From NCBI RefSeq assembly GCF_016583785.1, contig NZ_NRRU01000041.1, forward strand, positions 1-44,509: a DNA stretch of 44,509 nucleotides. Reading direction: 5' to 3'. The notes beneath the pieces are model-generated. The model saw nothing but the letters and a program-made list of their open reading frames with translations, had not been told where the DNA came from and made no database searches. A program made the position numbers and the translations under genes. Shown here piece after piece: positions 23,447 to 33,211 of this stretch (position 1 is the stretch's first letter; every line of letters starts with the position of its first letter). This DNA comes from Rubrivivax gelatinosus. GTDB lineage: Bacteria; Pseudomonadota; Gammaproteobacteria; Burkholderiales; Burkholderiaceae_C.

Positions 23447-24511
23447 TCAGTTGACGAGCTGCGCCAGCTTGCCGGCGGCGTACTTCTGCGCCATCTCCTG
23501 CATGCTCACCGGCTTGATCTTCGGCGCCTGGCCTTCGCAGCCGAACTCGAGGTAGCGCTGCTTGCAGATCTGCTTGGCGGCTTCGCGCGCGGGCTTGAGC
23601 CATTCGCGGGCGTCGAACTTCTCCGGGTTCTCGAACAGGAACTTGCGCACCGCCGCCGTCATCGCCAGGCGGATGTCGGTGTCGATGTTGATCTTGCGCA
23701 CGCCGTGCTTGATCGCTTCCTGGATCTCCGCGACCGGCACGCCGTAGGTCTCCTTCATCTTGCCGCCGAACTGGTTGATCAGCGCCAGCAGGTCCTGCGG
23801 CACCGACGACGAACCGTGCATCACCAGGTGGGTGTTGGGGATGCGGACGTGGATCTCCTTGACGCGCGAGATCGCCAGGATGTCGCCGGTGGGCTGGCGC
23901 GAGAACTTGTAGGCGCCGTGGCTGGTGCCGATGGCGATCGCGAGCGCGTCGAGCTGGGTGCGCTGGACGAAGTCGGCGGCCTGCTCGGGGTCGGTCAGCA
24001 GCGCCGCATGGTCGAGCTTGCCGACGGCGCCGATGCCGTCTTCCTCGCCCGCCTCGCCGGTCTCGAGCGAGCCCAGGCAGCCGAGTTCGCCTTCGACGGT
24101 GACGCCGACCTCGTGCGCCATCGCGACGACCTTGCGCGTGACCTCGACGTTGTAGTCGAAGCTCGACGGCGTCTTGCCGTCTTCCATCAGCGAGCCGTCC
24201 ATCATCACCGAGCCGAAGCCCAGGTCGATGGCGCCGCGGCAGATCGCCGGGCTCTGGCCGTGGTCCTGGTGCATCACCAGCGGCACCTGCGGGTAGGCCT
24301 CGACGGCAGCCTGGATCAGGTGCTTGATGAAGGCTTCGCCGGCGTACTTGCGGGCACCGGCGCTGGCCTGCAGGATGGCCGGCGAACCGACCTCGGCGGC
24401 GGCGGACATCACCGCCTGAACCTGCTCGAGGTTGTTGACGTTGAAAGCCGGGATTCCGTAACCGTGTTCGGCGGCGTGGTCGAGCAACTGGCGCATCGAA
24501 ACGAGTGGCAT
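23447..24511 (-). CDS. fba: Fructose-bisphosphate aldolase, class II (Calvin-cycle subtype)
   Basis: The enzyme interconverts fructose-1,6-bisphosphate with dihydroxyacetone phosphate and glyceraldehyde-3-phosphate using zinc. The 354-residue protein has [17 protein letters not shown], the zinc-binding [35 protein letters not shown] and HGSSSVPQD, matching the long class II form found in CBB and glycolytic gene sets of betaproteobacteria. The ATG at 24511 gives the standard [13 protein letters not shown]; an in-frame extension to 24583 is not conserved-looking. It lies 130 bases after pyk. Confidence 0.95.
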   Translation of the reverse strand: MPLVSMRQLLDHAAEHGYGIPAFNVNNLEQVQAVMSAAAEVGSPAILQASAGARKYAGEAFIKHLIQAAVEAYPQVPLVMHQDHGQSPAICRGAIDLGFGSVMMDGSLMEDGKTPSSFDYNVEVTRKVVAMAHEVGVTVEGELGCLGSLETGEAGEEDGIGAVGKLDHAALLTDPEQAADFVQRTQLDALAIAIGTSHGAYKFSRQPTGDILAISRVKEIHVRIPNTHLVMHGSSSVPQDLLALINQFGGKMKETYGVPVAEIQEAIKHGVRKINIDTDIRLAMTAAVRKFLFENPEKFDAREWLKPAREAAKQICKQRYLEFGCEGQAPKIKPVSMQEMAQKYAAGKLAQLVN

Positions 24512-24543
24512 GGTGGAATCCCCGCGAAATGAATGAATGACGG

Positions 24544-24561
24544 CACGCCGCACGCGGCGTG
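24544..24561 (-). other. Hairpin in the fba leader
   Basis: CACGCCG and CGGCGTG flank the loop CACG, a perfect 7-bp stem 33 bases before the fba start. It could act in mRNA stability; no known element is recognised. Confidence 0.35.
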
Positions 24562-24595
24562 GACTGCGGAAGATTCTAGCCACTGGCCCCCCGCC

Positions 24596-24617
24596 GCACC
24601 GGCTTTGGAACCGGTGC
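24596..24617 (-). other. Inverted repeat after pyk
   Basis: GCACCGG and CCGGTGC flank an 8-base loop, 24 bases after the pyk stop. The following bases are G-rich with no T-run, so this may be an attenuating or stabilising stem more than an intrinsic terminator. Confidence 0.4.
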
Positions 24618-24641
24618 GCACGCGGAATAGACGCGCGCGCT

Positions 24642-26069
24642 TCAGGCGACGCGGCAGACCTTGAGCATGTTGGTGCCGCCGGGGTGGCCCATCGGCTCGC
24701 CGCAGGTGATGGCGTAGGTGTCGCCCGGGCGCAGCACGCCGCGATCGACGAGGATGCGCTCGGCCGCGGCCAGCGCCTCGTCGCGGTCGACGAACTTGGG
24801 CACCAGCAGCGGCGTGACGTTGCGGTACAGCGTCATGCGGCGCTGCGGCGCCGGCTGCGAGGTCAGGCCGTAGATCGGCACCTTGATGTGGTGGCGGCTC
24901 ATCCACAGCGCCGTCGAGCCCGACTCGGTCAGCGCCAGGATCGCACGGCAGCCCAGGTGGTGGGCGGTGAACAGCGCGCCCATCGCGATCGACTGGTCGA
25001 TGCGGCCGAAACGTTTGTTGGTGAAGTCGGTCTCGAGGTGGAAGTCGTCGGCGGCCTCGGCTTCGAGCGCGATCGCGGCCATCTGCTGGATGGTCTCGAC
25101 GGGATAGCGGCCGGCGGCGGTCTCGGCGCTCAGCATCACCGCGTCGGTGCCGTCGAGCACGGCGTTGGCGACGTCGCTGACCTCGGCGCGCGTGGGCACC
25201 GCGTTGACGATCATCGACTCCATCATCTGCGTGGCCGTGATCGCGATCTTGTCGGCTTCGCGCGCCATGCGGATCATGCGTTTCTGCAGCGCCGGCACCG
25301 CGGCGTTGCCGACCTCGACCGCGAGGTCGCCGCGCGCGACCATGATGCCGTCGGAGGCGCGCAGGATCTGCTCGAGCACCGGAATCGCCTCGCTGCGCTC
25401 GATCTTCGCGATCAGCCCCGGCTTGTGGCGCCAGGGTTCGCCGGCGACGTTGCACAGCTGGCGCGCCATCTCCATGTCGGTGGCGCTCTTCGGGAAGCTG
25501 ACGGCGACGTAATCCGCCTGGAAGCTCATCGCGGTGCGGATGTCCTCCATGTCCTTGGCCGTCAGCGCCGGCGCGGTGAGGCCGCCGCCGGCCTTGTTGA
25601 TGCCCTTGTTGTTCGACAGCTCGCCGCCGACGACGACCACGGTGGCGACACGGTCGCCGATCACCTGCTCGACGGTGAGCCGGATCAGCCCGTCGTTGAG
25701 CAGCAGCGTGTCGCCCGGGCGCACGTCGCGCGGCAGGTCCTTGTAATCCAGGCCGACGGAGTCGATGTCGCCGGGCTCGGTGCGCGAGGCGTCGAGCACG
25801 AAGCGCGCGCCCTTCTCCAGCATCACCTTGCCGCCGGCGAACTTGCCGACGCGGATCTTCGGGCCCTGCAGGTCGGCCATGATGGCGACCTCCTTGCCCG
25901 CGGCCGCGGCGACCTGGCGCACCAGGGTCGCGCGGTCGATGTGGTCCTGCGCCTTGCCGTGCGAGAAGTTCAGGCGCACGACGTCGACGCCGCCGCGGAT
26001 CATCGCTTCCAGGACCTCCGGCGAAGAGGAGGCGGGGCCGAGGGTGGCGACGATCTTCGTGGCGCGCAT
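24642..26069 (-). CDS. pyk: Pyruvate kinase
   Basis: Pyruvate kinase converts phosphoenolpyruvate and ADP to pyruvate and ATP. The 475-residue protein has [15 protein letters not shown] at the start, VVRLNFSHG with substrate Arg/Asn, [11 protein letters not shown], the catalytic Lys region [26 protein letters not shown] (metal Glu/Asp) and [12 protein letters not shown]. The C-terminal domain is present in full. ATG 26069 is the usual N-terminus ([12 protein letters not shown]); its ribosome binding site is weak (GAGAG). It is preceded by maeB with 89 bases between them. Confidence 0.96.
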   Translation of the reverse strand: MRATKIVATLGPASSSPEVLEAMIRGGVDVVRLNFSHGKAQDHIDRATLVRQVAAAAGKEVAIMADLQGPKIRVGKFAGGKVMLEKGARFVLDASRTEPGDIDSVGLDYKDLPRDVRPGDTLLLNDGLIRLTVEQVIGDRVATVVVVGGELSNNKGINKAGGGLTAPALTAKDMEDIRTAMSFQADYVAVSFPKSATDMEMARQLCNVAGEPWRHKPGLIAKIERSEAIPVLEQILRASDGIMVARGDLAVEVGNAAVPALQKRMIRMAREADKIAITATQMMESMIVNAVPTRAEVSDVANAVLDGTDAVMLSAETAAGRYPVETIQQMAAIALEAEAADDFHLETDFTNKRFGRIDQSIAMGALFTAHHLGCRAILALTESGSTALWMSRHHIKVPIYGLTSQPAPQRRMTLYRNVTPLLVPKFVDRDEALAAAERILVDRGVLRPGDTYAITCGEPMGHPGGTNMLKVCRVA

Positions 26070-26158
26070 AGCGGTTCTCTCGAAAACGCTGGAAACCCAG
26101 CGTCTGCGATTATCGGCACATGGCATGGCTGCGCCATGCTTGCCCGAGTACCGCCCGA

Positions 26159-28486
26159 TTACAGCGTGGCTTGGCGCACGGTCGCCAGCGTCGCCGCCTC
26201 CGCCACCGCCAGCGCGGTGATGTTGATGACGCGACGCACCGTCGCCGACGGCGTCAGGATGTGTGCCGGCGCCGCCGTGCCCAGCAGCATCGGGCCGACG
26301 GTGACGCCGTGGCCGCTGGTCATCTTCAGCACGTTGAACAGGATGTTGGCCGCGTCCAGGTTGGGCAGCACCAGCAGGTTGGCGCTGCCCGTGAGCGTGC
26401 TGTCGGGCAGGTAGCGCGCGCGCACCTCGGCCGACAGCGCGGCGTCGCCGTGCATCTCGCCGTCGCACTCGATGTGCGGCGCCATCTTCACGAACAGGTC
26501 GCGCGCCGCGCGCATGCGCCGCGCCGAACCCCGCGCCGACGAGCCGAAGATCGAGTGCGAGACGAAAGCCACCTTGGGCGGCAGGCCGAAGCGGCGCACC
26601 TCCTCGGCGGCCAGCAGCGCGATCTCGGCGAGCTGTTCGGCGCTCGGCTCCTCGTTGACGAAGGTGTCGGCGACGAACAGCGTGCCGCTGTCCAGCGGCA
26701 GCGCGTTCATCGCCGCCAGCGTCTGCACGCCGGGCTTCAGGCCGATGGCCGCACGCACGTGCTCCAGGTGCGAGTCGTAGCGCCCGGCCAGGCCGCAGAC
26801 CATGGCTTCGGCCTGGCCCAGGCGCACCATCATCGCCGCGGTCAGCGTGTTCGAGCGCCGCAGCGTCGTGCGCGCGGCCTCGGGCGTCATGCCGTCGCGG
26901 CCCATCAGCCGGTGGTAGGCCTGCCAGTAGGCGTCGTAGCCCTCGTGCGCGGCCGGGTCGACGACCTCGTAGTCGCGCCCCGGCAGCGCACGCAGCCCGG
27001 CGAGTTCGGCACGGTGCGTGATGACCTCCGGGCGACCGACCAGCACCGGCCGCGCCAGGCCTTCGTCGAGCACCGCCTGCACCGCACGCAGCACGCGTTC
27101 GTCCTCGCCCTCGGCGTAGACGACACGCGCCGGGCGCGCCTTAGCGGCGTTGAACACCGGGCGCATGAACATGCCGGTCTGGTAGACGAAACGCGTCAGC
27201 GACTGGCGGTAGGCCTCGAGGTCGGCGATCGGCCGCGTCGCGACGCCGGACTCGGCCGCGGCGCGCGCCACCGCCGGCGCGATGCGCAGGATCAGGCGCA
27301 CGTCGAAGGGCGTCGGGATCAGGTAGTCGGGGCCGAACTTCAGCTCCTTGCCGGCGTAGGCGGCGGCGACTTCGCTGCTGGCCTCGGCCTTGGCGAGCGC
27401 GGCGATCTCGTGCACGCAGGCGATCTTCATCGCCTCGGTGATCTTGGTCGCGCCGCAGTCGAGCGCGCCGCGGAAGATGTACGGGAAACACAGGACGTTG
27501 TTGACCTGGTTCGGGTAGTCGCTGCGGCCGGTGGCGATGATGCAGTCGGGCCGCACCGCCTTGGCCAGTTCGGGCCGGATCTCGGGCTCGGGGTTGGCCA
27601 GCGCCAGGATCACCGGCTGCCCGGCCATCGTCGCCACCATTTCCGGCGACAGCACGCCAGCGGCCGAGCAGCCGAGGAAGACGTCGGCGCCGACGATCGC
27701 GTCGGCCAGCGTGCGCGCCGCGCTGCGCTGGCAGTAGCGCAGCTTCGATTCGTCCAGGCGGCCGGCGAGCACGTCGGCGCGGTCGGACTGGATCAGACCC
27801 TTGGAGTCGCAGACCCAGACGTTCTCGCGCCGCACGCCCAGATGCACCATCAGGTCCAGGCAGGCGATGGCCGCGGCGCCGGCGCCCGAGACCGCCAGCT
27901 TGACGCTGCCGATGTCCTTGCCGACCAGTTCCAGCGCGTTCAAGAGCGCCGCCGACGAGATGATCGCGGTGCCGTGCTGGTCGTCGTGGAAGACCGGCAC
28001 GTTCATGCGCTCACGCAGCTTGCGCTCGATGTAGAAACACTCGGGCGCCTTGATGTCCTCGAGGTTCACGCCGCCCAGCGTCGGCTCGAGCGCGGCGATG
28101 ATCTCGACCAGCTTGTCCGGGTCGCGCTCGGCGAGTTCGATGTCGAAGACGTCGATGCCGGCGAACTTCTTGAACAGACAGCCCTTGCCTTCCATCACCG
28201 GCTTGCCGGCCAGCGGGCCGATGTCACCCAGACCGAGCACCGCGGTGCCGTTGGTGACGACGGCCACCAGGTTGCCGCGCGAGGTGTATTCGGCCGCCAG
28301 CGACGGGTCCTGCTCGATCGCGAGGCAGGCGTAGGCGACGCCCGGTGAATAGGCCAGCGACAGGTCGCGCTGGTTCGACAGCGGCTTGGTCGGGGTGACG
28401 GAAATCTTGCCGCGCACGGGCGCGCGGTGGTAGTCCAGCGCCGCCTCGCGCAGCGCGGCTTCGGCGTCGGAAAGCATCTTGTCCAA
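26159..28486 (-). CDS. maeB: NADP-dependent malic enzyme with C-terminal phosphotransacetylase-like domain
   Basis: The enzyme decarboxylates malate to pyruvate with NADP. The 775-residue protein is the MaeB fusion. The malic-enzyme half (about 1-430) has [42 protein letters not shown] and the nucleotide loop [13 protein letters not shown]. The PTA-like half (about 440-775) has [16 protein letters not shown] and later [18 protein letters not shown]. In known MaeB proteins the PTA part binds acetyl-CoA for control and is not an active transacetylase. The best start is TTG 28486, with GAGGAG 7 bases upstream; ATG 28477 is the alternative, 3 residues shorter. It sits between pgk and pyk, giving two pyruvate-forming enzymes in a row. 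Confidence 0.95.
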   Translation of the reverse strand: MDKMLSDAEAALREAALDYHRAPVRGKISVTPTKPLSNQRDLSLAYSPGVAYACLAIEQDPSLAAEYTSRGNLVAVVTNGTAVLGLGDIGPLAGKPVMEGKGCLFKKFAGIDVFDIELAERDPDKLVEIIAALEPTLGGVNLEDIKAPECFYIERKLRERMNVPVFHDDQHGTAIISSAALLNALELVGKDIGSVKLAVSGAGAAAIACLDLMVHLGVRRENVWVCDSKGLIQSDRADVLAGRLDESKLRYCQRSAARTLADAIVGADVFLGCSAAGVLSPEMVATMAGQPVILALANPEPEIRPELAKAVRPDCIIATGRSDYPNQVNNVLCFPYIFRGALDCGATKITEAMKIACVHEIAALAKAEASSEVAAAYAGKELKFGPDYLIPTPFDVRLILRIAPAVARAAAESGVATRPIADLEAYRQSLTRFVYQTGMFMRPVFNAAKARPARVVYAEGEDERVLRAVQAVLDEGLARPVLVGRPEVITHRAELAGLRALPGRDYEVVDPAAHEGYDAYWQAYHRLMGRDGMTPEAARTTLRRSNTLTAAMMVRLGQAEAMVCGLAGRYDSHLEHVRAAIGLKPGVQTLAAMNALPLDSGTLFVADTFVNEEPSAEQLAEIALLAAEEVRRFGLPPKVAFVSHSIFGSSARGSARRMRAARDLFVKMAPHIECDGEMHGDAALSAEVRARYLPDSTLTGSANLLVLPNLDAANILFNVLKMTSGHGVTVGPMLLGTAAPAHILTPSATVRRVINITALAVAEAATLATVRQATL

Positions 28487-28493
28487 GGGAAAA

Positions 28494-28499
28494 CTCCTC
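28494..28499 (-). promoter_or_regulatory. Ribosome binding site of maeB (TTG start)
   Basis: GAGGAG on the minus strand is 7 bases before TTG 28486 and too far (16 bases) from ATG 28477, which favours TTG. Confidence 0.6.
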
Positions 28500-28537
28500 G
28501 CGCCTCGGCGGCGAATACCGCGCCGAGGGCGAACTGC

Positions 28538-28593
28538 AAAACGGCCGGCGGCGCCCGCCGCCGGCTCGTGCGGGTGCCGGCCTGGCCGGCACC
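28538..28593 (-). terminator. Tandem hairpins terminating pgk
   Basis: Just after pgk come two stems: GGTGCCGG/CCGGCACC (28573-28593), then GCCGGCGGC/GCCGCCGGC (28544-28565) with a 4-base loop. The second is followed on the minus strand by CG and TTTT. The pair probably ends or reduces pgk transcription before maeB. Confidence 0.6.
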
Positions 28594-28603
28594 GCGGGGA
28601 TCT

Positions 28604-29797
28604 TCAGCCCGCCGCGCGGCGGCTGAGGATCTCGAAGGCCGGCAGCGTCTTGCCCTCGAGCACTTCGAGGAAGGCGCCGCCGCCGGTGGAGATGTAGCCG
28701 ATGTCCTTTTCGATGCCGTACTTGGCGATCGCGGCCAGCGTGTCGCCACCGCCGGCGATGCTGAAGGCCGGGCTTTCGGCGATCGCACGCGCCACCGTCT
28801 CGGTGCCATGCGAGAAGGCGTCGAACTCGAACACGCCGACCGGGCCGTTCCAGACGATGGTGCCGGCGGCCTTCAGCTTGTCGGCCAGCAGCGCCGCGGT
28901 CTTGGGGCCGATGTCCAGGATCAGGTCGTCGGCGGCGACGTCGGCGGCGTCCTTGACGGTGGCCGGCGCATCGGCGGCGAAGGCCTTGGCGGTGACGACG
29001 TCGACGGGAATCGGCACCTCGGCGCCGCGCGCCTTCATCGCCTCGATGACGGCCTTGGCTTCGCCGACCAGGTCGGCCTCGGCCAGGCTCTTGCCGATCG
29101 GGAAACCCGCGGCGAGCAGGAAGGTGTTGGCGATGCCGCCGCCGACGATCAGGCCGTCGACGTTCTTGGCCAGGCTCTGCAGGATCGTCAGCTTGGTGCT
29201 GACCTTGCTGCCGGCGACGATGGCCACCAGCGGCCGCTTCGGGTTCGCCAGCGCCTTGGTGATGGCGTCGATCTCGGCGGCCAGCAGCGGGCCGGCACAG
29301 GCGATCTTGGCGTATTCGGCGATGCCGTAGGTGCTGGCCTCGGCGCGGTGCGCGGTGCCGAAGGCGTCGTGCACGAAGATGTCGCACAGCGCCGCCATCT
29401 TGCGCGCCAGCTCTTCCTTGTTCTTCTTCTCGCCCTTGTTCAGGCGGCAGTTCTCCAGCAGCACGACCTGGCCGGGCTGCACGTCCACGCCGTCGACCCA
29501 GTTCGAGACCAGCGGCACCTCGCGGCCCAGCAGTTCACCCAGGCGCTTGGCGACCGGCGCCAGCGAATCCTCGGGCTTGAACTCGCCTTCGGTCGGGCGG
29601 CCCAGGTGCGAGGTGACCATCACCGCGGCGCCGGCGTCCAGCGCCATGCGGATGCAGGGCACCGAGGCGCGCACGCGGGTGTCCTCGGTGATCTGGCCGT
29701 CGTCGGACAGCGGCACGTTGAGATCGGCACGGATGAAGACACGCTGGCCACGGGCGCGGCCGGAAGCGGCGATGTCGGAAAAGCGCAGGACGTTCAT
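28604..29797 (-). CDS. pgk: Phosphoglycerate kinase
   Basis: Pgk transfers phosphate between 1,3-bisphosphoglycerate and ADP. The 397-residue protein has [20 protein letters not shown] at the N-terminus, [33 protein letters not shown], the hinge [15 protein letters not shown] and the nucleotide-binding end [13 protein letters not shown] with [18 protein letters not shown]. The length is normal. It begins the pgk-maeB-pyk-fba run; 83 bases separate it from azlD upstream on the same strand, probably containing its promoter. Confidence 0.97.
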   Translation of the reverse strand: MNVLRFSDIAASGRARGQRVFIRADLNVPLSDDGQITEDTRVRASVPCIRMALDAGAAVMVTSHLGRPTEGEFKPEDSLAPVAKRLGELLGREVPLVSNWVDGVDVQPGQVVLLENCRLNKGEKKNKEELARKMAALCDIFVHDAFGTAHRAEASTYGIAEYAKIACAGPLLAAEIDAITKALANPKRPLVAIVAGSKVSTKLTILQSLAKNVDGLIVGGGIANTFLLAAGFPIGKSLAEADLVGEAKAVIEAMKARGAEVPIPVDVVTAKAFAADAPATVKDAADVAADDLILDIGPKTAALLADKLKAAGTIVWNGPVGVFEFDAFSHGTETVARAIAESPAFSIAGGGDTLAAIAKYGIEKDIGYISTGGGAFLEVLEGKTLPAFEILSRRAAG

Positions 29798-29880
29798 GGT
29801 GTTGAGCGACAGGCTGACGGAAACGGCCGCTAGTGTCGCATCCCTGCGCGCGCCGGCCCAGCCGGGAAGGCCCGGCCGTG

Positions 29881-30210
29881 TTACCAGCCCAGCCCGACGC
29901 GCAGCCCGACCATCACCAGGCTGCCGACGACGATGGTGCCGAGGATGCCGCGGCGCCAGAAGAACCAGGCCGCGCCGGCCGCGGCGGCGAACAGCCGCGG
30001 GTCCTGCCAGGTGTCGATCAGCCGGCCCTGCGTCATCACGACCTCGGGCGCGACGACCGCCATCAGCGCCGCCAGCGGCGCGTAGCGCAGGCCTTCGCGC
30101 AGCCAGGCCGGCATCGGCAGCTCACGTTCGGGCAGGATGAAAAAAGCGCGCGTCAGCAGCGTGATCAGCGCCAGCCCGGCAATCGTCAGCAGCGCGGCCC
30201 AGCCGCTCAT
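29881..30210 (-). CDS. azlD: AzlD family branched-chain amino acid transport subunit
   Basis: AzlD is the small membrane partner of AzlC in an exporter of branched-chain amino acids and analogues. The 109-residue protein has about three to four hydrophobic segments and the family feature [40 protein letters not shown]. Its ATG overlaps the azlC stop (ATGA at 30207-30210), indicating coupled synthesis with AzlC. Confidence 0.9.
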   Translation of the reverse strand: MSGWAALLTIAGLALITLLTRAFFILPERELPMPAWLREGLRYAPLAALMAVVAPEVVMTQGRLIDTWQDPRLFAAAAGAAWFFWRRGILGTIVVGSLVMVGLRVGLGW

Positions 30211-30944
30211 CGGGAGCCTCCGACCGGCGTCGCCGGCCCCGGGCGCGAACCCGGGCGGTCCAGCATCACGCCGATGGCCACCGCCGCGGCGATCGCAACG
30301 ACGATGTTCAGCCGCAGCGGCAGCGCATAAGCCGCCACCGCGGCGCAGCCGGCGACCACGGCGGCGATCAGCGACGAGCGGCTGCCCAGCAGCGAGCAGG
30401 CCAGCCCGATCAGCGCCAGCGTGCCGGCGAAACCGATGCCCCAGCTCGTCGGGATGACGTCGGCGAGCGCGATGCCGACCATCGACGGGACCTGCCAGGC
30501 GAACCAGTTCGACACCGCGCCGCCCCAGAAATACGGCTTCTGCTCGGGCGCCGGCACCGGGTCGGGGAAGCGGCGCATGAACAGGATGTAGTTCAGGTCG
30601 CCGCTGAAAAAAGCCATGCGCGCACGTTCGGCGCGCGGGTAGGCGGCGAAATACGGGCGCCACTGGGCGCTGAAGATCACGAAGCGCAGGTTGACGCAGA
30701 ACGCCGTCGCCCAGACGACCCAGATCGGCGCGCCAGCGGCCATCAGTGGCAGCGCCGCGAGCTGGGCCGAGCCGGCGTAGACCAGCAGCGTCATCAGCAC
30801 CGCCAGCGGCACCGAGAGCCCGGCCTTGATCATCGCAACGCCCGTGATCATTCCCCAGGCGCCGATGCCGGGCAGGATGCCGGCCATCTCGCGGGCGCCA
30901 CGCCGAAACTCGGGGTGGCGCCAGCCGAACATCCCATCAGACAT
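30207..30944 (-). CDS. azlC: AzlC family permease
   Basis: AzlC is the large subunit of the AzlCD exporter for branched-chain amino acids. The 245-residue protein has the family opening FRRGAREMAGILPGIGAWGMITGVAMIKAGLS, YAGSAQLAALPL, NLRFVIFSAQWRPYF and several later membrane helices. The end is Pro/Gly-rich. No regulator of the Lrp or AraC type lies beside it in this window. ATG 30944 gives the usual length. Confidence 0.92.
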   Translation of the reverse strand: MSDGMFGWRHPEFRRGAREMAGILPGIGAWGMITGVAMIKAGLSVPLAVLMTLLVYAGSAQLAALPLMAAGAPIWVVWATAFCVNLRFVIFSAQWRPYFAAYPRAERARMAFFSGDLNYILFMRRFPDPVPAPEQKPYFWGGAVSNWFAWQVPSMVGIALADVIPTSWGIGFAGTLALIGLACSLLGSRSSLIAAVVAGCAAVAAYALPLRLNIVVAIAAAVAIGVMLDRPGSRPGPATPVGGSR

Positions 30945-30988
30945 GCGCCGATTCTCCCATCGCGGGCGGCGCCGCGTCGGGCCGGGGA

Positions 30989-31717
30989 CTAGCGCGGCCG
31001 CACCGTGCCGCTGCCGACGATGCTGCTGCGCGGCACCGCCTTGCCAGCGTGGCGCACGTTGCCCGAGCCGGCGATCGACACCGACAGCGAGCCGTCGGCG
31101 CTGACGTCGGCGTTGCCGCTGCCGGCGATCGAGACCGAGGCGCTGTCGGCCTGCAGCGACGCGAGCAAGGCGTTGCCGCTGCCGGCGATGTCCACCGAGA
31201 GTTCACGCGTGCGGCCGTCGGCGCGCACGTTGCCGCTGCCGGCGATCGACAGCGCGAGCGAGTCGGCGTCGAGCTGGCGCAGCTTCGCGTTGCCCGAGCC
31301 GGCCAGCGCGAGGGCCAGCGCCGGCGTCTTCAGGCCCTCGATGTCGACCTTGCCCGAACTCGCGCTGGCGACGCGGCGCAGCTTCACGACCTCGACGCTG
31401 GCCTGCAGCTTGTCGCGGTTGAAGAACGAGAAACCCTCCTCGCGCAGGCGGATGACCAGCGTGCGCTGGCCGCGGCGCTCCTCGACCTTGACCTCCAGCC
31501 GCGACAGCAGGTCGGCATCGCCGTCGATGCGCAGCGACTCGCGCGCCGCGGGGCGCACGACGAGGTCGACCGGGCCGCTGACCTGGATCGCGCTGAAGTC
31601 CGAGATTGCGCCGAAGTCGCTCCTCGTCGCCGCCTGCGCGGGCGCGGCGGCGAAGGTGAAGACGGCGAACAGCGCCGACATCCCGGCGACGGCGAAGGTG
31701 GACAACAGGCGTTTCAT
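30989..31717 (-). CDS. Secreted GIN-domain (DUF2807) repeat protein
   Basis: The product has 242 residues with a signal peptide ending AQA near residue 29. The first half (FSAIQVSGPVDLVVRPA and on) is the start of the GIN domain, found in putative adhesin heads. From residue 140 on there are six GSGN/GSGT units at positions 140, 160, 179, 199, 217 and 235, spaced 18-20 residues, as in a right-handed beta-helix. It is probably periplasmic or exposed; the function is unknown. ATG 31717 is chosen for its basic signal head MKRLLS; an in-frame ATG at 31744 adds 9 residues. The neighbours give no clear partner. Confidence 0.8.
   Translation of the reverse strand: MKRLLSTFAVAGMSALFAVFTFAAAPAQAATRSDFGAISDFSAIQVSGPVDLVVRPAARESLRIDGDADLLSRLEVKVEERRGQRTLVIRLREEGFSFFNRDKLQASVEVVKLRRVASASSGKVDIEGLKTPALALALAGSGNAKLRQLDADSLALSIAGSGNVRADGRTRELSVDIAGSGNALLASLQADSASVSIAGSGNADVSADGSLSVSIAGSGNVRHAGKAVPRSSIVGSGTVRPR
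31004..31300 (-). repeat. GSGN coding repeats of the GIN-domain gene
   Basis: About 54-60-base units each encode Ala-Gly-Ser-Gly-Asn plus a variable stretch. An 18-base run shared by three units recurs at 31112, 31172 and 31229. The repeats are coding and not an intergenic array. Confidence 0.75.
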
Positions 31718-31833
31718 GGCATCGGCTCCAGCGGATGCCCGCATCGTGACCGCGCCGCACCGGCACGGCCAGCCGCCGGCGACGAAGTGCAGCACCGGGC
31801 GACGGACCGCCGCGGCGCCGGCACCGGCCGCAC

Positions 31834-32217
31834 TCAGGACGACTTCTTCTTCGCCGGCTTGTCTTCGGCGGGCGCCTCGTCCTGGGCGTCCTCGGACGCC
31901 GCGTCCTTGGCGACGGCGGTGGCGGCCCCCTGCGGCGGAACGATATCGAGCTTGTTCTCGCGCATGTAGTCGTTCATGTCCTTCCAGCCGGCGAAGACCG
32001 CGGCCTTGTCGGCCTTCTTGTTCAGGCCGAAGCAGTCCTCGATCGCTCGCCCGGCATGGCGGCAGGCGGCGCCGATGGCGCGGCCTTCGGCGTCCTTCTT
32101 CTCGGCGACGGCCTTGGCCGACTCGATGCCCAGCTGGTCGCAGCCGGCGACGAGCAGCGGCAGCGCGGCGAACAGGGCGACACGGAGGATGGAGCGGGAA
32201 CGCGAGGGTTTCACCAC
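31834..32217 (-). CDS. Small lipoprotein of unknown function
   Basis: The product has about 127 residues with a lipoprotein signal (basic head SRSRSILR, lipobox VAGC, Cys26). The mature part contains ACRHAGRAIEDCFGLN, with Cys52 and Cys62 that could form a disulfide, then AGWKDMNDYMRENKLDIVPP, and ends in an acidic, then Lys-rich low-complexity tail (DKPAKKKSS). I do not recognise a named family; it looks like a Burkholderiales-conserved hypothetical. The start is GTG 32217 or the adjacent GTG 32214; no ATG is available before the signal. It lies 43 bases after fmt on the same strand. Confidence 0.7.
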   Translation of the reverse strand: MVKPSRSRSILRVALFAALPLLVAGCDQLGIESAKAVAEKKDAEGRAIGAACRHAGRAIEDCFGLNKKADKAAVFAGWKDMNDYMRENKLDIVPPQGAATAVAKDAASEDAQDEAPAEDKPAKKKSS

Positions 32218-32260
32218 CCCGATATCGGCCTGCGGCGCGGCGGCTTGAGGCCCGCGCCAC

Positions 32261-33211
32261 TCAAGCGGCGCGCTGGCCGGCGACGACCGGGTGGCCTTTC
32301 AGGAACTCGCGCACTGGCACGCGGCGGCCGCCGGTGCGCTGCAGCTCGAGCAGTTCGAGCGCACCCTCGCCGCAGGCGACGACGAGGCGGCCCTCGCCGG
32401 CCGCGAGCACGGTGCCGGGCTCGCCCGCGCCCGGCAGCACCGCGGCGCGCCAGAGCTTGAAGGTCTCGCCGCCGAGCGTGAAGCTGCAGCCGGGGAAGGG
32501 GTCGAAGGCGCGCACGCGGCGCTCGATCACCGCCGCCGGCAGCGTCCAGGCGATCGTGCCTTCGGCCTTCTCGATCTTGCTCGCGTAGTTGGCGCCTGCT
32601 TCGGGCTGCGGCACCGGCGGCAGCGATTCGAGCCGGCCGAGCGCGTCGACGACCAGGCGCGCACCGAGCGCGGCGAGGCGGTCGTGCAGCGTCGCCGTCG
32701 TGTCCTCGGCGGCGATCGCCAGCGACTCGGCGAGCAGCATCGGCCCGGTGTCCAGGCCGGCGTCCATCTGCATGATCGTGATGCCGGTTTGGGCGTCGCC
32801 GGCTTCGATGGCACGGTGGATGGGCGCCGCGCCGCGCCAGCGCGGCAGCAGCGAGCCGTGGATGTTGACGCAGCCGCGCGGCGGCAGATCGAGCACCCAC
32901 TGCGGCAGGATCAGCCCGTAGGCGGCGACGACGAGCACGTCCGGCGCCGCCTGCTCGAGCGCCGCGCGTCCGACCGCGGCCTCGTCCGGATACTTGCCGT
33001 CCAGCCGCAGGCTGCGCGGCTGCGCCACCGGCAGGCCGTGCGCCAGCGCGCACTGCTTGACCGGCGAAGCCTGCAGCTTCATCCCGCGGCCGGCCGGGCG
33101 ATCGGGCTGGGTCAGCACCAGCGGCACCTCGATGCCGGCAGCGAGCATCGCGTCGAGCGCGACGCGGGCGAACTCGGGGGTGCCGGCGAAAGCGGCGCGC
33201 AAACGGATCAT
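32261..33211 (-). CDS. fmt: Methionyl-tRNA formyltransferase
   Basis: Fmt formylates initiator Met-tRNA with 10-formyltetrahydrofolate. The 316-residue protein has [18 protein letters not shown] at the start, [20 protein letters not shown], the catalytic segment [22 protein letters not shown] with Asn and His, [11 protein letters not shown], and a C-terminal OB-like domain ([13 protein letters not shown]). Its ATG overlaps the def stop (ATGA at 33208), as in many bacteria; Def later removes the formyl group that Fmt adds. Confidence 0.97.
   Translation of the reverse strand: MIRLRAAFAGTPEFARVALDAMLAAGIEVPLVLTQPDRPAGRGMKLQASPVKQCALAHGLPVAQPRSLRLDGKYPDEAAVGRAALEQAAPDVLVVAAYGLILPQWVLDLPPRGCVNIHGSLLPRWRGAAPIHRAIEAGDAQTGITIMQMDAGLDTGPMLLAESLAIAAEDTTATLHDRLAALGARLVVDALGRLESLPPVPQPEAGANYASKIEKAEGTIAWTLPAAVIERRVRAFDPFPGCSFTLGGETFKLWRAAVLPGAGEPGTVLAAGEGRLVVACGEGALELLELQRTGGRRVPVREFLKGHPVVAGQRAA

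Noticed and set aside
26120..28348. A 742-codon plus-strand frame opposite maeB
   Set aside because: Shadow of the maeB codon pattern; no recognisable motif, and maeB is complete on the other strand.
28160..28486. Frameshift or fusion artefact in maeB because of its 775-residue length
   Set aside because: The malic enzyme plus PTA-like fusion is the normal MaeB architecture and the frame is continuous.
29861..29876. Hairpin GCCGGG-AAGG-CCCGGC upstream of pgk as a terminator
   Set aside because: Only 6 bp with no T-run on either strand; likely chance in GC-rich DNA.
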